From [Clostridium] leptum DSM 753 (GTDB lineage: Bacteria > Bacillota > Clostridia > Oscillospirales > Acutalibacteraceae): 64,000 nt of DNA. Every line of letters begins with the position of its first letter. Positions within the stretch are counted from its first letter, which is position 1. Positions 43,488 through 53,075 of this stretch are shown here, piece after piece. The stretch spans positions 62,001 to 126,000 of the forward strand of contig DS480345.1 of the NCBI GenBank assembly GCA_000154345.1, given 5' to 3'. The notes under the pieces are model-generated. The model was not told where the DNA came from and made no database searches. It saw only the letters and a program-made list of their open reading frames with translations. The position numbers were made by a program, and so were the translations under genes.

Positions 43488-45521
43488 TTATAAAATGGCA
43501 TACTCATACGGCTCCAGGGAGACCGCAACCCGCCGGTCCCCCAAGTACACTTCTTCCGCAGCGGCGACGGGATTCGGATTCAAGGCCACAGCTTTGCCGT
43601 TTTGCTTTGGAATGATTCTCAGGCGTTTCGCGCCGGAAATATAGGGCTTGACACCGATTTTTCCAAGCAGAAGCTTCACGGCTTCCGCTTGGCTGTAAAA
43701 TGTGGGTTCCAGGGAGAATGGAAGCAGAAGCAGTTCCCCCTGGCCAAGAGTAAAGTAAAATACGGCCGGATTTCCAGCATCCTCCGCCGCCAGAATATTT
43801 TTTGCCGCCGCCATAATCGGCTGTACGGTTCTGCCGATGTAATATTCCTTACCGTCCAGCTTCAGCTTCTGCTGGTCGTCTCCTTTGTCCTCCATTTCCT
43901 CCGCGCAGATGCCAAACATATCCGCCAACAGGGTGCAGCTTTGACTCCAGGAATCCCGTGTCGGCACCCGCCCGCACAGAATCAGCCTGCCGCCCTCTTT
44001 GACAAACTCGCAAAGCTTTTCCTGAACCGTCTCATCCATAGCTTCGTCGGAAAGGACGCACAGGGCCTGCGCTTCTTTCAGCCGCTCCATAGGCTCCTCC
44101 GCGAAATCGCACACTCTTGGCGTGAAGCCCGCCGACTTCAGCACAAAATAAAAATCGTTGCTGGCTCGGGCGGCCCGCTTCCAGATCAGTCCCGGATCGT
44201 TCTTGACGCCGAACAATAGGTCATGCCGGACAGGCGCTGTCAGGTCCTCCTGGTTCTTCTTAATTTCCGACAGGGAACGCGCCAAATACGGGTAATTTTC
44301 CAGCCGCTCTCCGGTGCGGCTTACGGGAGTCTGCCAATTATGGTCGGTACCGTACCAGCCCATGCCGGGCCGGTTCTCACATCCGGCGAACAGGAACATA
44401 TTAAACCCCCGGTAGCCCGCCGCGATCGTCCAAAGGTTCCATAGATAAAGCTCTGGCCCGTAAACCTGGGGATAGTCCTTCCAATACCCGCTTTCCTGCT
44501 CAATGACCCAGGGAGCCTTCGCCAAAAAATTCGAGGCGTATTCCGCGCCGTAATCGCAGAAATAGGTTCCCTCCCGGATTCCGAGCTGGCCTGTCAGGGA
44601 ATAATAGCAGTCGATTCCAATATTCAGCCAGGGATTTTTCCGGTTGTTCCCGTAATGCAGGGAAATCGCCCTGGGATTGTAAGCGTTATGTATCATTTCT
44701 ACCTGAACACCATTGTTCCGCGCGATTTTCCGCAAGGTCTGGAAGTAAGCCGGAAAATAAAAGTCATAGACAAACTCCAAATGATCCCGCTGTGCCAAGC
44801 TGGGATTCGCCGCCTCCAGCATATGGGGCTCTATGGTGAGCAGATCGGAAAAATCCGACTCATAATACTGGTTCAGCCGGCTGGCCTGCCCATACTTCTC
44901 TGTCAAATAGCGGGGATAAAGTCCGTCCTCCCGGCCGATCCCCAGATTTTCCGGATTTCTGTCATCCAGATCCTCGGTGGGGATCTCATTGCAGAGCTGG
45001 AACATCACAATGTTTCCCTTCGGCGCCAGGTAATTCTGGATTTCTCCGCATACCGACTTATACCAGCGCTCCGCCGCCCTGATAAAATCCGGATGGTTGT
45101 GGGCCACATTGTTTTTCATTCCCACATCCACATATTTGCCATCCTGATATCCTTTGACGTGAGCGTTCCGGTATTTCTGTGAAAACCATTTAGGCAGTCC
45201 CAAATCAGTGGTTTCCGCATACACATAAGGGCCGGGACGGAAGAAGCCCAGCAAGCCCTTTTTTTGAGTCAGCTGAATCCAGGTGTGAAGGTCGTTCTCC
45301 GGGCAAAGCTCGCCGGTAAAATCGAATTTTCCCTCCTCGTATTCATGGACAAACCAGGGAACGTAATAGGCGACCGCGTTGCATCCGCAGTCTACCAGCG
45401 CGTCCAGCGCTTTTTCCCAGTATTGCTTTTCCATGCGGAAGTAGTGCAGCTCTCCGCATAGAAGCAGCTCCTTTTTTCCGTTTATCATAAAATCTGTTTT
45501 TGTAATTTTGAAATCATACAT
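43488..45521 (-). CDS. Glycoside hydrolase family 35-like beta-galactosidase
   Basis: A 677-residue enzyme without signal peptide. The TIM barrel (1-370) has GH35 hallmarks: CGELHYFRM near 22, NAVAYYVPWFVHEYEEGKF near 48, RPGPYVYAE near 95, the acid/base E179 in QLCNEI, and the nucleophile probably E341 in WVIEQESG. The C-terminal half has an alpha/beta domain (about 425-620) resembling the trimerisation domain of GH42 enzymes, then a short beta region. It should hydrolyse beta-linked galactose or a related sugar from imported oligosaccharides. Its ATG overlaps the phosphoglucomutase stop codon by eight bases, with AGAAGGGG upstream, so the two are coupled. Confidence 0.85.
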   Translation of the reverse strand: MYDFKITKTDFMINGKKELLLCGELHYFRMEKQYWEKALDALVDCGCNAVAYYVPWFVHEYEEGKFDFTGELCPENDLHTWIQLTQKKGLLGFFRPGPYVYAETTDLGLPKWFSQKYRNAHVKGYQDGKYVDVGMKNNVAHNHPDFIRAAERWYKSVCGEIQNYLAPKGNIVMFQLCNEIPTEDLDDRNPENLGIGREDGLYPRYLTEKYGQASRLNQYYESDFSDLLTIEPHMLEAANPSLAQRDHLEFVYDFYFPAYFQTLRKIARNNGVQVEMIHNAYNPRAISLHYGNNRKNPWLNIGIDCYYSLTGQLGIREGTYFCDYGAEYASNFLAKAPWVIEQESGYWKDYPQVYGPELYLWNLWTIAAGYRGFNMFLFAGCENRPGMGWYGTDHNWQTPVSRTGERLENYPYLARSLSEIKKNQEDLTAPVRHDLLFGVKNDPGLIWKRAARASNDFYFVLKSAGFTPRVCDFAEEPMERLKEAQALCVLSDEAMDETVQEKLCEFVKEGGRLILCGRVPTRDSWSQSCTLLADMFGICAEEMEDKGDDQQKLKLDGKEYYIGRTVQPIMAAAKNILAAEDAGNPAVFYFTLGQGELLLLPFSLEPTFYSQAEAVKLLLGKIGVKPYISGAKRLRIIPKQNGKAVALNPNPVAAAEEVYLGDRRVAVSLEPYEYAIL

Positions 45522-46203
45522 TGCTTTGATCCCCTTCTGATGACGACAATAAAATTTTCTGATACCAGCTGGTTTCCCCGATCAGGGAAAGATCTGCGAT
45601 CTGCTCCTTGCAGCCTTGCAGGGCACCCGCCCTGCTGACGCCGATGGAATACATTACCGCGCGGTTCGCCGCTTCGATTCCAGCCTGGCTGTCCTCAAAT
45701 ACGGCGCAGTCTTCATAGGGAATTCCCACCAGCTCGGCTCCCAAGGTAAACACCTGAGGATCCGGCTTGGCCTCCTGAACCATATTTCCATCCACCACGG
45801 CGTCGAACAGCTCCTGTATTCCAAGGCTCTTCAAAATCGGCGGGGCATTCTTGCTCGCGGATCCCAGCACAACGGCCACTCCCGCAGCCTTCAGCTCTTT
45901 CAAAAGGCGTTCGGCGCCTGGCAGCAGGTCCTTTTCCGTCAGTGTGGCGATCAGCTCCCCGTACCACCGGTTTTTCCGTGCCGCCATCTTCTCTTTTTCC
46001 TCCTGGGAAAAACGGTTCTGAAGGCCGCCGGAATCCAGCAGATATTCCAAGGACTGCATTCTGCTGACGCCCTTTAAGCGCTCGTTCTGCGCCTCGGTAA
46101 ACTGGAAGCCCAGTTCTGCCGCCAGCCTTTTCCACGCCAAATAGTGGAATCTGGCGGTATCTACAATCACGCCGTCTAAATCGAAAATAGCAGCCTGCTT
46201 CAT
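45514..46203 (-). CDS. pgmB: Beta-phosphoglucomutase (HAD superfamily)
   Basis: A 229-residue HAD enzyme with motif I FDLDGVIVDTARFHYLAWKR (nucleophile D8, acid/base D10), the Thr and His residues characteristic of beta-phosphoglucomutase, motif II GSAS near 115 and motif III EAKPDPQVF near 142 with EDSQAGIEAA near 165. It converts beta-glucose 1-phosphate to glucose 6-phosphate, which is the fate of the GH65 product. It is the first gene after a terminator, with only 27 bases of spacing, so it probably depends on read-through or a promoter within the preceding gene. Confidence 0.93.
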   Translation of the reverse strand: MKQAAIFDLDGVIVDTARFHYLAWKRLAAELGFQFTEAQNERLKGVSRMQSLEYLLDSGGLQNRFSQEEKEKMAARKNRWYGELIATLTEKDLLPGAERLLKELKAAGVAVVLGSASKNAPPILKSLGIQELFDAVVDGNMVQEAKPDPQVFTLGAELVGIPYEDCAVFEDSQAGIEAANRAVMYSIGVSRAGALQGCKEQIADLSLIGETSWYQKILLSSSEGDQSNV

Positions 46204-46227
46204 GTTATTCTCCTTCTTATCATTTTA

Positions 46228-46280
46228 ATAAAAAGAGCCGGCAGACATCCGATTTGATTTCCCTTTGGATGCCTGCCGGC
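46228..46280 (-). terminator. Intrinsic terminator after the giant surface-protein gene
   Basis: GCCGGCAG-A-CATCC (46237-46250) pairs with GGATG-C-CTGCCGGC (46267-46280), 13 pairs with one mismatch, followed on the minus strand by TCTTTTTATT. It would limit read-through into the phosphoglucomutase operon. Confidence 0.8.
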
Positions 46281-46370
46281 CCACGGTTTTATCCTTCCTC
46301 TAATCCCTTAGAAGAATTTTTTCTTACTGCTGTTCCTGCAAAAGCCTCGGGCCCCGCAGCTACAGGAGAT

Positions 46371-49300
46371 TTAAGCGTCACGCTTTCTGCGCCGGAAGAT
46401 CACAATGCCGGCACCTGCCAGGGCCAGAGCGGCCAGCAATATGGAAATTCCAGAAACCAGCCAGTCGCCTGTAGCCGTATGACCGCCGGAGCCTGCCTCT
46501 GTCTTTTCCAAATCCTCCATAGCGGCTTCCAGCCGGGCCTCCGCGCTGTCTACCATCACCTGGGTAGCCTCTGAATCGGCCAGCACAGCCTTGGCCTCCT
46601 CCAGGGCGGATTGGAACCATCTCCAGCTGCTGTCGGTATAGCCATCCTGCTTTAAGGTTTCGGCTCGGTTGACCGCGTCCTTCAAGCCGCTCTTATCCAC
46701 TTCTGCCGGAGGATTCACCAGGTCCAGATTGGCAATCGCCTCGCTGAGCTCTTCCGCCGCCAGGTTTACCGCCGGCTGATCCGCGTCGGGATTCGCATAA
46801 ACATCTCTGGCTGCTTTCAGCTTTTCCTGCATCTTGTCCCAGGAATCCGCTGTATAGAGCTCCTTTTTCAGGCTTTCCGCCTGCTTAATCGCCCGGTTCA
46901 GCTCTGTCTTATCCACCTCGCCGGGGACAATCACATCCTCCAGATCACTGATGGCCTGCTCCAGATCCTTAGCGGCGCCGTTGACCGCAGCCTGGTCCGC
47001 CTTTGGATCATTGTAAACGTCCTTTGCCTTTGCCAGGAATTTCTGCATATTCTCCCAGGAATCAGCGGTATAGTCGGCTTCCTTCAGAGAGTCGGCCTTG
47101 TCGATCTGCTCCTTCAGAGCGCTCTTATCCACCACTGTCTCATCAGGGATATCCGCTCCCATCAGTTCTACCTCACGAACGGTTACGCTCTCGGCGCCGT
47201 TCACGATTTCTACCGTGATGGAGCCGGTGTCAGCCTTAGTGAAGGTAAAGGCGTTCTCGCCGTTTTTCAGCTGATCCTTGGTCTTTTCCGCCAGAACCTG
47301 TTCGCCGGCCTTGATCGTTACCTTCTCAGGCACGCCGTCCAGGAACACCAGAGCGTTTCCGACCTCTTTGCTGTCCTCAAAGGTATAAGTCAAATAGTCG
47401 GTCTCTCCGCCGCCTCTGGTAGCCCAGCCTTCTTCGCTCTCCACCTTACCGTCAATGGTGTAGCCATTGGGGTCTGTGGGGAAGGTAAAGGTCTGATAAC
47501 GGCCTACTTCGCCGCTTTCACAACCCACGCCGTAACCACTGGAACCGGAAAGCTCGTAGGAATAGTCGATCAAGGGCTTGCCGTCTGCATCCCGGTCGGT
47601 GTATACCCGCATCCAGCCGGTGCCCAGGTTTTCTGTTCCGGCATTGGCGAAGGTGCCGTCGGACTGCGGCTCATATTTGCCGTAGAACTGGTCGACGCCG
47701 TCAGGATGCTGGCTGGTGGGCCAGCGGTAGCACTCGTTGTTGGGATAAAGGCGAATATCCTGAGTAGCGCCCAGCACGTAGGTAGAGCCAGCCTTCAGCA
47801 CCAGGTCTCCGCCCTCCATATTGGTCATCTTAATGTTATAGGGCTTGTTGAGGCCGCCCTCTTCAATCTCCTCAACGGGCAGGACACCCTTGCCGATCGG
47901 ATCTCCTACAGGGGTTCTGCCGTCGGCGGAAGTCTCATAAATAAACACCAGGAAGTCGCTGTAATGCTCAGGGAAGGTATCTTCCTTCGCTACGCAGATA
48001 TACATGTCCACAGCATTTACGGTAATATCGCTGTTGATGCTGGTTTTTACATCGACTGCCGGGCTGCCGTCGGCTTTCTTTTCCGCGGCGTAGTTGTTGC
48101 TGTTAATAGCCTGGAAGCCGTAAAGGGCTGACGCCATGCCGTCGGCGTTTTTCAGCACCACACGGATTCCATCGGTACGAACCATATCGAACTTAACGAT
48201 ATTCTCGTTGGGAGCCACGGAGCTGGAAGCGCTCTGATTCGCTACCGGGGTCCAGTCTCCATCTTTCAGGTACTGCACCTCGTAGGAATAGGGAAGCCCA
48301 ATGACATCGTCCGCAAGGCCTGTGGGCTGATAGTAGGAATAGAAGCTTACCTGGTCGATATTTCTCAGTCCGGAGAAGGTGACGCCATAGAAGCTTTCTT
48401 TTTCCACGTTGGAAACCCACTTATTATCTAGGTTGACCTGCTGGTTGATTCCAGTCTGGGAACCAGCGGCGGAAGAGGAAACGGCTTCCTTGCCGTCGGC
48501 GGCGATATTCGCACCGTAAGCGGGCAAAGCATCCTTGGAAATGGTCTTCATACCGTCGATCCACATTTCCAGGGTCTGAGAACCGCCGGACTGGGTATCG
48601 ATGGTAATGTAGTTGATCTCGCTGAAATCAGGGGTACCGGTAGTCTGGGCTACCCAGCCATTTCCGCCTTCCAGAGGAATGTTCACCGGATACCACTCAT
48701 GCCGGTACTGCATCTCCGTGAAGGTCTCATAGGCGTGGGGGAACATCAGCGGATCGCTGGGCGTGTAAGAAACATAGTTATTCTCGTCGGTATACAGGGT
48801 AACCACCGGAGAATTCGCGCCGTTTCTTTGGTTTTGGTTGTGAAGCTTCATGCTGAAGCCAAAGGCATATTCGTTGCTGAAATCAAATCCCGCGTCCATA
48901 GTCTGGGGATAGGTCAAGGTATTGTTCTGAGCAGTAGAGGTCATCTTCACAGACTTATTGCCATCTATAACGTAATAGATGGGGTGCTCCATGCTGACTC
49001 CGCCTACCGTGGGAATCTCTTCATCAGGCTCCTGCAGGCTCAGAGCGGTTTTGCCTCCGTTTTCGGTAACAGACCAGCCCTCCAGGGACTCGGTGCCGAT
49101 TTCTCCGCCGCCGGCCACTACGTTTACGCTGATCCACGCAATATCGGTCCAATCCCCGTTGGTGGCGCTGACCGCCACATCATAGAAGCCGGGCTCCTTA
49201 AAGGTATAGCGCACGGTTTCACCAGCCAGTACGGTGCCGTCACCCATTTCCCAGCGGAAGGTCAAAGGCTTGCCGTTAGGATCGGTGCTGTTTTCGGCGG

Positions 49301-52300
49301 TGAAGGCTACTTCCTCGCCTACCGAGAAGCGGTTAGCCGGAGCGCTTTCAATCACAGCTTCGGGAACCAAATCAAGATAATTCTCATAATTTTCTTGGTA
49401 CTGGGCGCCATCCCGCTGGATAATGTTTGTCACGTTAGCCGCCTGGTGTACTACGTCGCCATCTGTGTCCTCCGCTAAACGGGTTCCGTTGCCTTCCATC
49501 ACGTTGCCGTTGATTTCGAACCAATCGGCGTTTTCCAGATAGATAGCATACTGCCCGTTGTTGACAATCCGGTTGTTCTGAATCAGTCCGTTAAAGGAAG
49601 GCTGATTTTCACGGTACATCATACCGATACCCGCGCCGGCATTGTCATGGATATAGTTATCCACAATGATCTCATGCTCAGACGACCAGCCTGTCATGGA
49701 AATACCGGAGTTGCCGTATTGGCCCGTAGGCGCGTTGGCGGGCATAATGCCGTTCCAGCCCATTTCGTTGCCGATCATGACGTTTTCGTCAGAGCCGCCC
49801 ATCCAGAAGCCGAAGCTGGACCAGTTAGCCTTGTTGTTATACCAATAGTTGCGGCCCATACCGCATTCCACCGCGTTATTGTTGGCAAAAGAGGTATCGT
49901 TGCCTTCAAACACGTTGTACTCAGAGCACATGCCGTTCAGGGCGCGCACAAAGATACCGTCGCCGCCGTGGGTAAAGTCGTTGTTTTTCACATAGTTGTA
50001 GTTGGAAGCTGCTTCGATCAATGAAGAGGTGGAGTCTCTGGCGTGAACCTCGTCATAGGGGTCAATCCGGATACCCCAGCTGAAGTCGTTGTCTTCGATC
50101 CGGTTCTTGGAGGAATTCCACAGCTCCAGGCAAACGTCAGAGCAGTCGGAGAAGTTGTTATCCGTAATCACGTTGTTGTCAGAGAACCGGAGATACAAGC
50201 CGTTGGCGTTGTTGGTGGCCACATTGTTCCGGATGGTGCTGCCGTTAACATTTTCCATCAGAACCGCACCGCCCAGCTGGTCGCCCCAGCCGCCGTTGGG
50301 ATTGGTATAGTTGTCGGAGAAATTATTGTTTTCAATGGTTAAGCCGTTAGAATTGTAAGCTTCCAGAGCATAATAGAAGCCGCTGACATCAAAGCCCTTG
50401 ATGGTGACCTTGCTGGAATCCTCTACGGTAAGAGCGGTGCCCTTGAATAAAGAGGTATCCACATCATAAGAGGTTCTGTCAAAGGGCTTATTCCTGGTGG
50501 CTGGAGTTTCAATCGGCGCTTCATCGCCGTAAGACACCTTCCACCAATAAAACACCTTGCTGCTGCACAAGTCGCTGAAGGTGCGCACGCCATCCTCGAA
50601 GATTTCGAAGGTATCCAGCTTCAGGCCCATGGCTTTCATATCGTCCGCGCTGGATGCGCTGTTTTCATACGCGACCCGAACTTTTACAGCGGCTTGGCCG
50701 GCATAGGCGCTCAGATCGACCTCGGCCTTGGACCAGTCGTTTGTGGGGACAACTGTTTTCAATTCGTTCCACGCGCCGTCGCCCACAGAGGCGTAAACCT
50801 TCAAAGCGCCGGCGAAAGCTCCATCCACTTTGGAGTCAAAGCTGAACTTGACCGCCTCCGCGCTGCTGAAATCAAATTCCCGGGTGAGGCAGTAAGAAGT
50901 TTCTCCATCCACAGGATTCAACTGATAAGCGTAGGCGCCGGTGGTCACATCCGCGAGAATATCCGCATCCTTTGCATTGTAAATCCGCACACCGGTACCG
51001 TCTACGGTAATATTGTCACCCTTGATGGTAATACCCTGCTCAGAGCCGCCGAAATCATATTCGCCAGGCTTGAATTTCACGTCTTCCGTAATAATCATAC
51101 CAGGCACAGGCTCCAGCATACCGGAATCATCCGCCACCGTGATATAAATTTTGCTGCTAGGGCCGTCCACGCCGCAGGTAGCTGTGATCGCTGCCACGCC
51201 TTCGCCTACAGCCGTCACCTTTCCGGTGGGGTCCACAGCAACCGCAGCCGGCTTGTCAGACTCATAGGTAACCGTCTGGCCAGCCATTACCACGCCGAAT
51301 TGATCCAAAACGATAGCGCTGAGCTGAGCGGTTTCTCCTTGCTTCAAAATTGTTTTATCCGCCGTAAGCTCTACTTTTGTGGGGACGGGTTCCGCAGGAT
51401 CACTTTTCTCGTTAAAGTTTACCTTTAAATAAGCGGTACCCAAATTGGTTTGATCCGACGCTACTCCCGCCGGCGTAATTGCCCCAAAAAATTCACCTGG
51501 CTGAGCCGGATTACTGGTAGGCCAATTATAATGGTCTCCGTTATTGCCGCTGTTGTCCGCCGCCAGCTTGTCAGTGGTTAAAACAACGGCGTAACGCTTG
51601 CCTGCTTCCAGTTGATAAGCCAAATCCAGCTTATAAACGCCGTTGCCTGGAATCTCAGTATAAGGCTTGGTCACCGAGGCCAGCTCCGTTTTGGGCGTGC
51701 CGTCCTCATTGGTGTCGTACAGCTTCGCGATCAGGTTCGCGAAGGGAGGAGCCGCTCTGCCCTTGGGAAGCAAAAACACTTCCGCGGAGGTCATTTTTGC
51801 GGAAGCTGGAGCGGTAAAGGTCTGGTACCGGGCCGCTTCTCCTTCTCCGGCACCAACGCCATAGCCCCAGGTGGTATCGGAGGTATCAAAGGTGAAATCT
51901 ACCGGAGGAACGTTCTCGCTTTCGGACGCGTAATGCATTTTGCACCATAAGGTGTTGATATACTTGGTTTCGTCTACCCAAGCGCCGCTGGGGTTGATCT
52001 TGCCGGAAGGCAGGGTATCGTTTAACCCGATATCTTTGTTAACCCAGTCATAAGTGGGCTGGGTAACCGGAGCGTCCTGCTGGCCAAGGGGATCTGTGGT
52101 CAGAGCCAGGGCATAGCGCTTGCCGGCCTCTACCTGCACATTAAAATCGATGCTGGTTGGAGCCTTGTCGTTCACCTGAGCCTCAGGAACCGTAACGGTC
52201 TGCAAGGCCTCGCCTGCCACGCCGTCCGTAATCGGATAAATCGCCGCTACCAGGTTTCCCGGCTTGGCGTCTCCCGAGGTTGGACTCCTTTTGACAACGT

Positions 52301-53045
52301 AAACCTCTACGCTGCCGATCACGCCGTCCTTGGTGGCGTCAAAGGTCTGATAACGCCATACAGCGTCTGTTTCAACGCCAAAGGTAGATCCAGAGCCGGC
52401 GGGATTTTCATGAGATAAATCAATCGTATTGCTGATACCGTAATAGAGCTTGCACCAATAGGTGCCAAGGAAGCTCTCGTCAACCCAATTGCCCTCAGGC
52501 CTGATCTTGCCCGAAGGAAGGTCTAATCCAAGATCCTTCTTTACCCAGTCGTAGGTGGGTTTAGTGATCGGAGGATCCTGCTGACCGGCGGGGTCGGCGG
52601 TCAGGGCCAGGGCATAGCGCTTGCCGGCCTCTACCTGCACATCGAAATCAATGCTGGTAGGGGCCTTGTCGTTCACCTGAGCCTCAGGAACCGTAACGGT
52701 CTGCAGCGCTTCATCAGCGGGCTGGCTGCCGTCCATCGGATAGATCGCAGCCTTTAGGTCGCCAGGTTTGCCGATATCCGGATTTCTTTTGACAACGTAA
52801 ACCTCTACGTTATCGATCACGCCATCCTTGGTGGCTTCAAAGGTCTGCCAGCGCCACAAGGCGTCTACTTCAACGCCGAAGGTAGCCCCTGAACCAGCAG
52901 GGCTATCATGAGACAAATCAATGACGTTTTCATTGCCGGCGTCGGAAGCTCCGCCCTCATTCGCCGCCAGCGCGCCGGATATTCCGCTGAACGCCATTAA
53001 GCCGGCGATAAGACAAGAAAGCCCCTTTTTGATAACCTTCTTCAT
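46371..53045 (-). CDS. Giant multidomain cell-surface protein with beta-helix, PKD, discoidin and FIVAR domains
   Basis: A 2224-residue secreted protein: signal peptide (1-28, ending SGALA), three tandem modules of about 165 residues that I do not recognise (about 41-202, 203-372, 385-545), a BIG2-type Ig domain (552-640), a jelly-roll insert (705-830), a right-handed beta-helix of NosD/pectate-lyase type with Asn ladders (870-1200), a PKD domain (1232-1313), a carbohydrate-binding-like region (1320-1495), an F5/8C discoidin domain (1505-1655), a fourth module (1658-1825) and a fifth truncated one, then three FIVAR repeats (1967-2176). It ends in a membrane segment and RRRKRDA. The anchor reads HTATGDW and lacks the Pro of LPxTG, so sortase use is doubtful. 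It probably binds, and perhaps cleaves, a polysaccharide at the cell surface. Confidence 0.88.
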   Translation of the reverse strand: MKKVIKKGLSCLIAGLMAFSGISGALAANEGGASDAGNENVIDLSHDSPAGSGATFGVEVDALWRWQTFEATKDGVIDNVEVYVVKRNPDIGKPGDLKAAIYPMDGSQPADEALQTVTVPEAQVNDKAPTSIDFDVQVEAGKRYALALTADPAGQQDPPITKPTYDWVKKDLGLDLPSGKIRPEGNWVDESFLGTYWCKLYYGISNTIDLSHENPAGSGSTFGVETDAVWRYQTFDATKDGVIGSVEVYVVKRSPTSGDAKPGNLVAAIYPITDGVAGEALQTVTVPEAQVNDKAPTSIDFNVQVEAGKRYALALTTDPLGQQDAPVTQPTYDWVNKDIGLNDTLPSGKINPSGAWVDETKYINTLWCKMHYASESENVPPVDFTFDTSDTTWGYGVGAGEGEAARYQTFTAPASAKMTSAEVFLLPKGRAAPPFANLIAKLYDTNEDGTPKTELASVTKPYTEIPGNGVYKLDLAYQLEAGKRYAVVLTTDKLAADNSGNNGDHYNWPTSNPAQPGEFFGAITPAGVASDQTNLGTAYLKVNFNEKSDPAEPVPTKVELTADKTILKQGETAQLSAIVLDQFGVVMAGQTVTYESDKPAAVAVDPTGKVTAVGEGVAAITATCGVDGPSSKIYITVADDSGMLEPVPGMIITEDVKFKPGEYDFGGSEQGITIKGDNITVDGTGVRIYNAKDADILADVTTGAYAYQLNPVDGETSYCLTREFDFSSAEAVKFSFDSKVDGAFAGALKVYASVGDGAWNELKTVVPTNDWSKAEVDLSAYAGQAAVKVRVAYENSASSADDMKAMGLKLDTFEIFEDGVRTFSDLCSSKVFYWWKVSYGDEAPIETPATRNKPFDRTSYDVDTSLFKGTALTVEDSSKVTIKGFDVSGFYYALEAYNSNGLTIENNNFSDNYTNPNGGWGDQLGGAVLMENVNGSTIRNNVATNNANGLYLRFSDNNVITDNNFSDCSDVCLELWNSSKNRIEDNDFSWGIRIDPYDEVHARDSTSSLIEAASNYNYVKNNDFTHGGDGIFVRALNGMCSEYNVFEGNDTSFANNNAVECGMGRNYWYNNKANWSSFGFWMGGSDENVMIGNEMGWNGIMPANAPTGQYGNSGISMTGWSSEHEIIVDNYIHDNAGAGIGMMYRENQPSFNGLIQNNRIVNNGQYAIYLENADWFEINGNVMEGNGTRLAEDTDGDVVHQAANVTNIIQRDGAQYQENYENYLDLVPEAVIESAPANRFSVGEEVAFTAENSTDPNGKPLTFRWEMGDGTVLAGETVRYTFKEPGFYDVAVSATNGDWTDIAWISVNVVAGGGEIGTESLEGWSVTENGGKTALSLQEPDEEIPTVGGVSMEHPIYYVIDGNKSVKMTSTAQNNTLTYPQTMDAGFDFSNEYAFGFSMKLHNQNQRNGANSPVVTLYTDENNYVSYTPSDPLMFPHAYETFTEMQYRHEWYPVNIPLEGGNGWVAQTTGTPDFSEINYITIDTQSGGSQTLEMWIDGMKTISKDALPAYGANIAADGKEAVSSSAAGSQTGINQQVNLDNKWVSNVEKESFYGVTFSGLRNIDQVSFYSYYQPTGLADDVIGLPYSYEVQYLKDGDWTPVANQSASSSVAPNENIVKFDMVRTDGIRVVLKNADGMASALYGFQAINSNNYAAEKKADGSPAVDVKTSINSDITVNAVDMYICVAKEDTFPEHYSDFLVFIYETSADGRTPVGDPIGKGVLPVEEIEEGGLNKPYNIKMTNMEGGDLVLKAGSTYVLGATQDIRLYPNNECYRWPTSQHPDGVDQFYGKYEPQSDGTFANAGTENLGTGWMRVYTDRDADGKPLIDYSYELSGSSGYGVGCESGEVGRYQTFTFPTDPNGYTIDGKVESEEGWATRGGGETDYLTYTFEDSKEVGNALVFLDGVPEKVTIKAGEQVLAEKTKDQLKNGENAFTFTKADTGSITVEIVNGAESVTVREVELMGADIPDETVVDKSALKEQIDKADSLKEADYTADSWENMQKFLAKAKDVYNDPKADQAAVNGAAKDLEQAISDLEDVIVPGEVDKTELNRAIKQAESLKKELYTADSWDKMQEKLKAARDVYANPDADQPAVNLAAEELSEAIANLDLVNPPAEVDKSGLKDAVNRAETLKQDGYTDSSWRWFQSALEEAKAVLADSEATQVMVDSAEARLEAAMEDLEKTEAGSGGHTATGDWLVSGISILLAALALAGAGIVIFRRRKRDA
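51930..52926. repeat. Tandem repeat of about 500 bases encoding the N-terminal modules
   Basis: Two adjacent coding units (about 51930-52430 and 52430-52926) are nearly identical over long stretches. For example the block starting GCCTCAGGAACCGTAACGG occurs at 52180 and 52681 (501 bases apart), and TTGACAACGTAAACC at 52291 and 52789 (498 apart). Units three and four (about 51410-51890 and 47570-48070) are diverged at the DNA level, so the first two arose by a recent in-frame duplication or are kept alike by recombination. Confidence 0.85.
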
Positions 53046-53075
53046 TAAATTTTCTCCCTCTTTTCGCGTCTGATT

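Noticed and set aside
48699..51428. Several plus-strand frames of 200-260 codons antisense to the giant surface protein
   Set aside because: They shadow a continuous 2224-codon frame with signal peptide and recognisable domains, and their translations show no family features.
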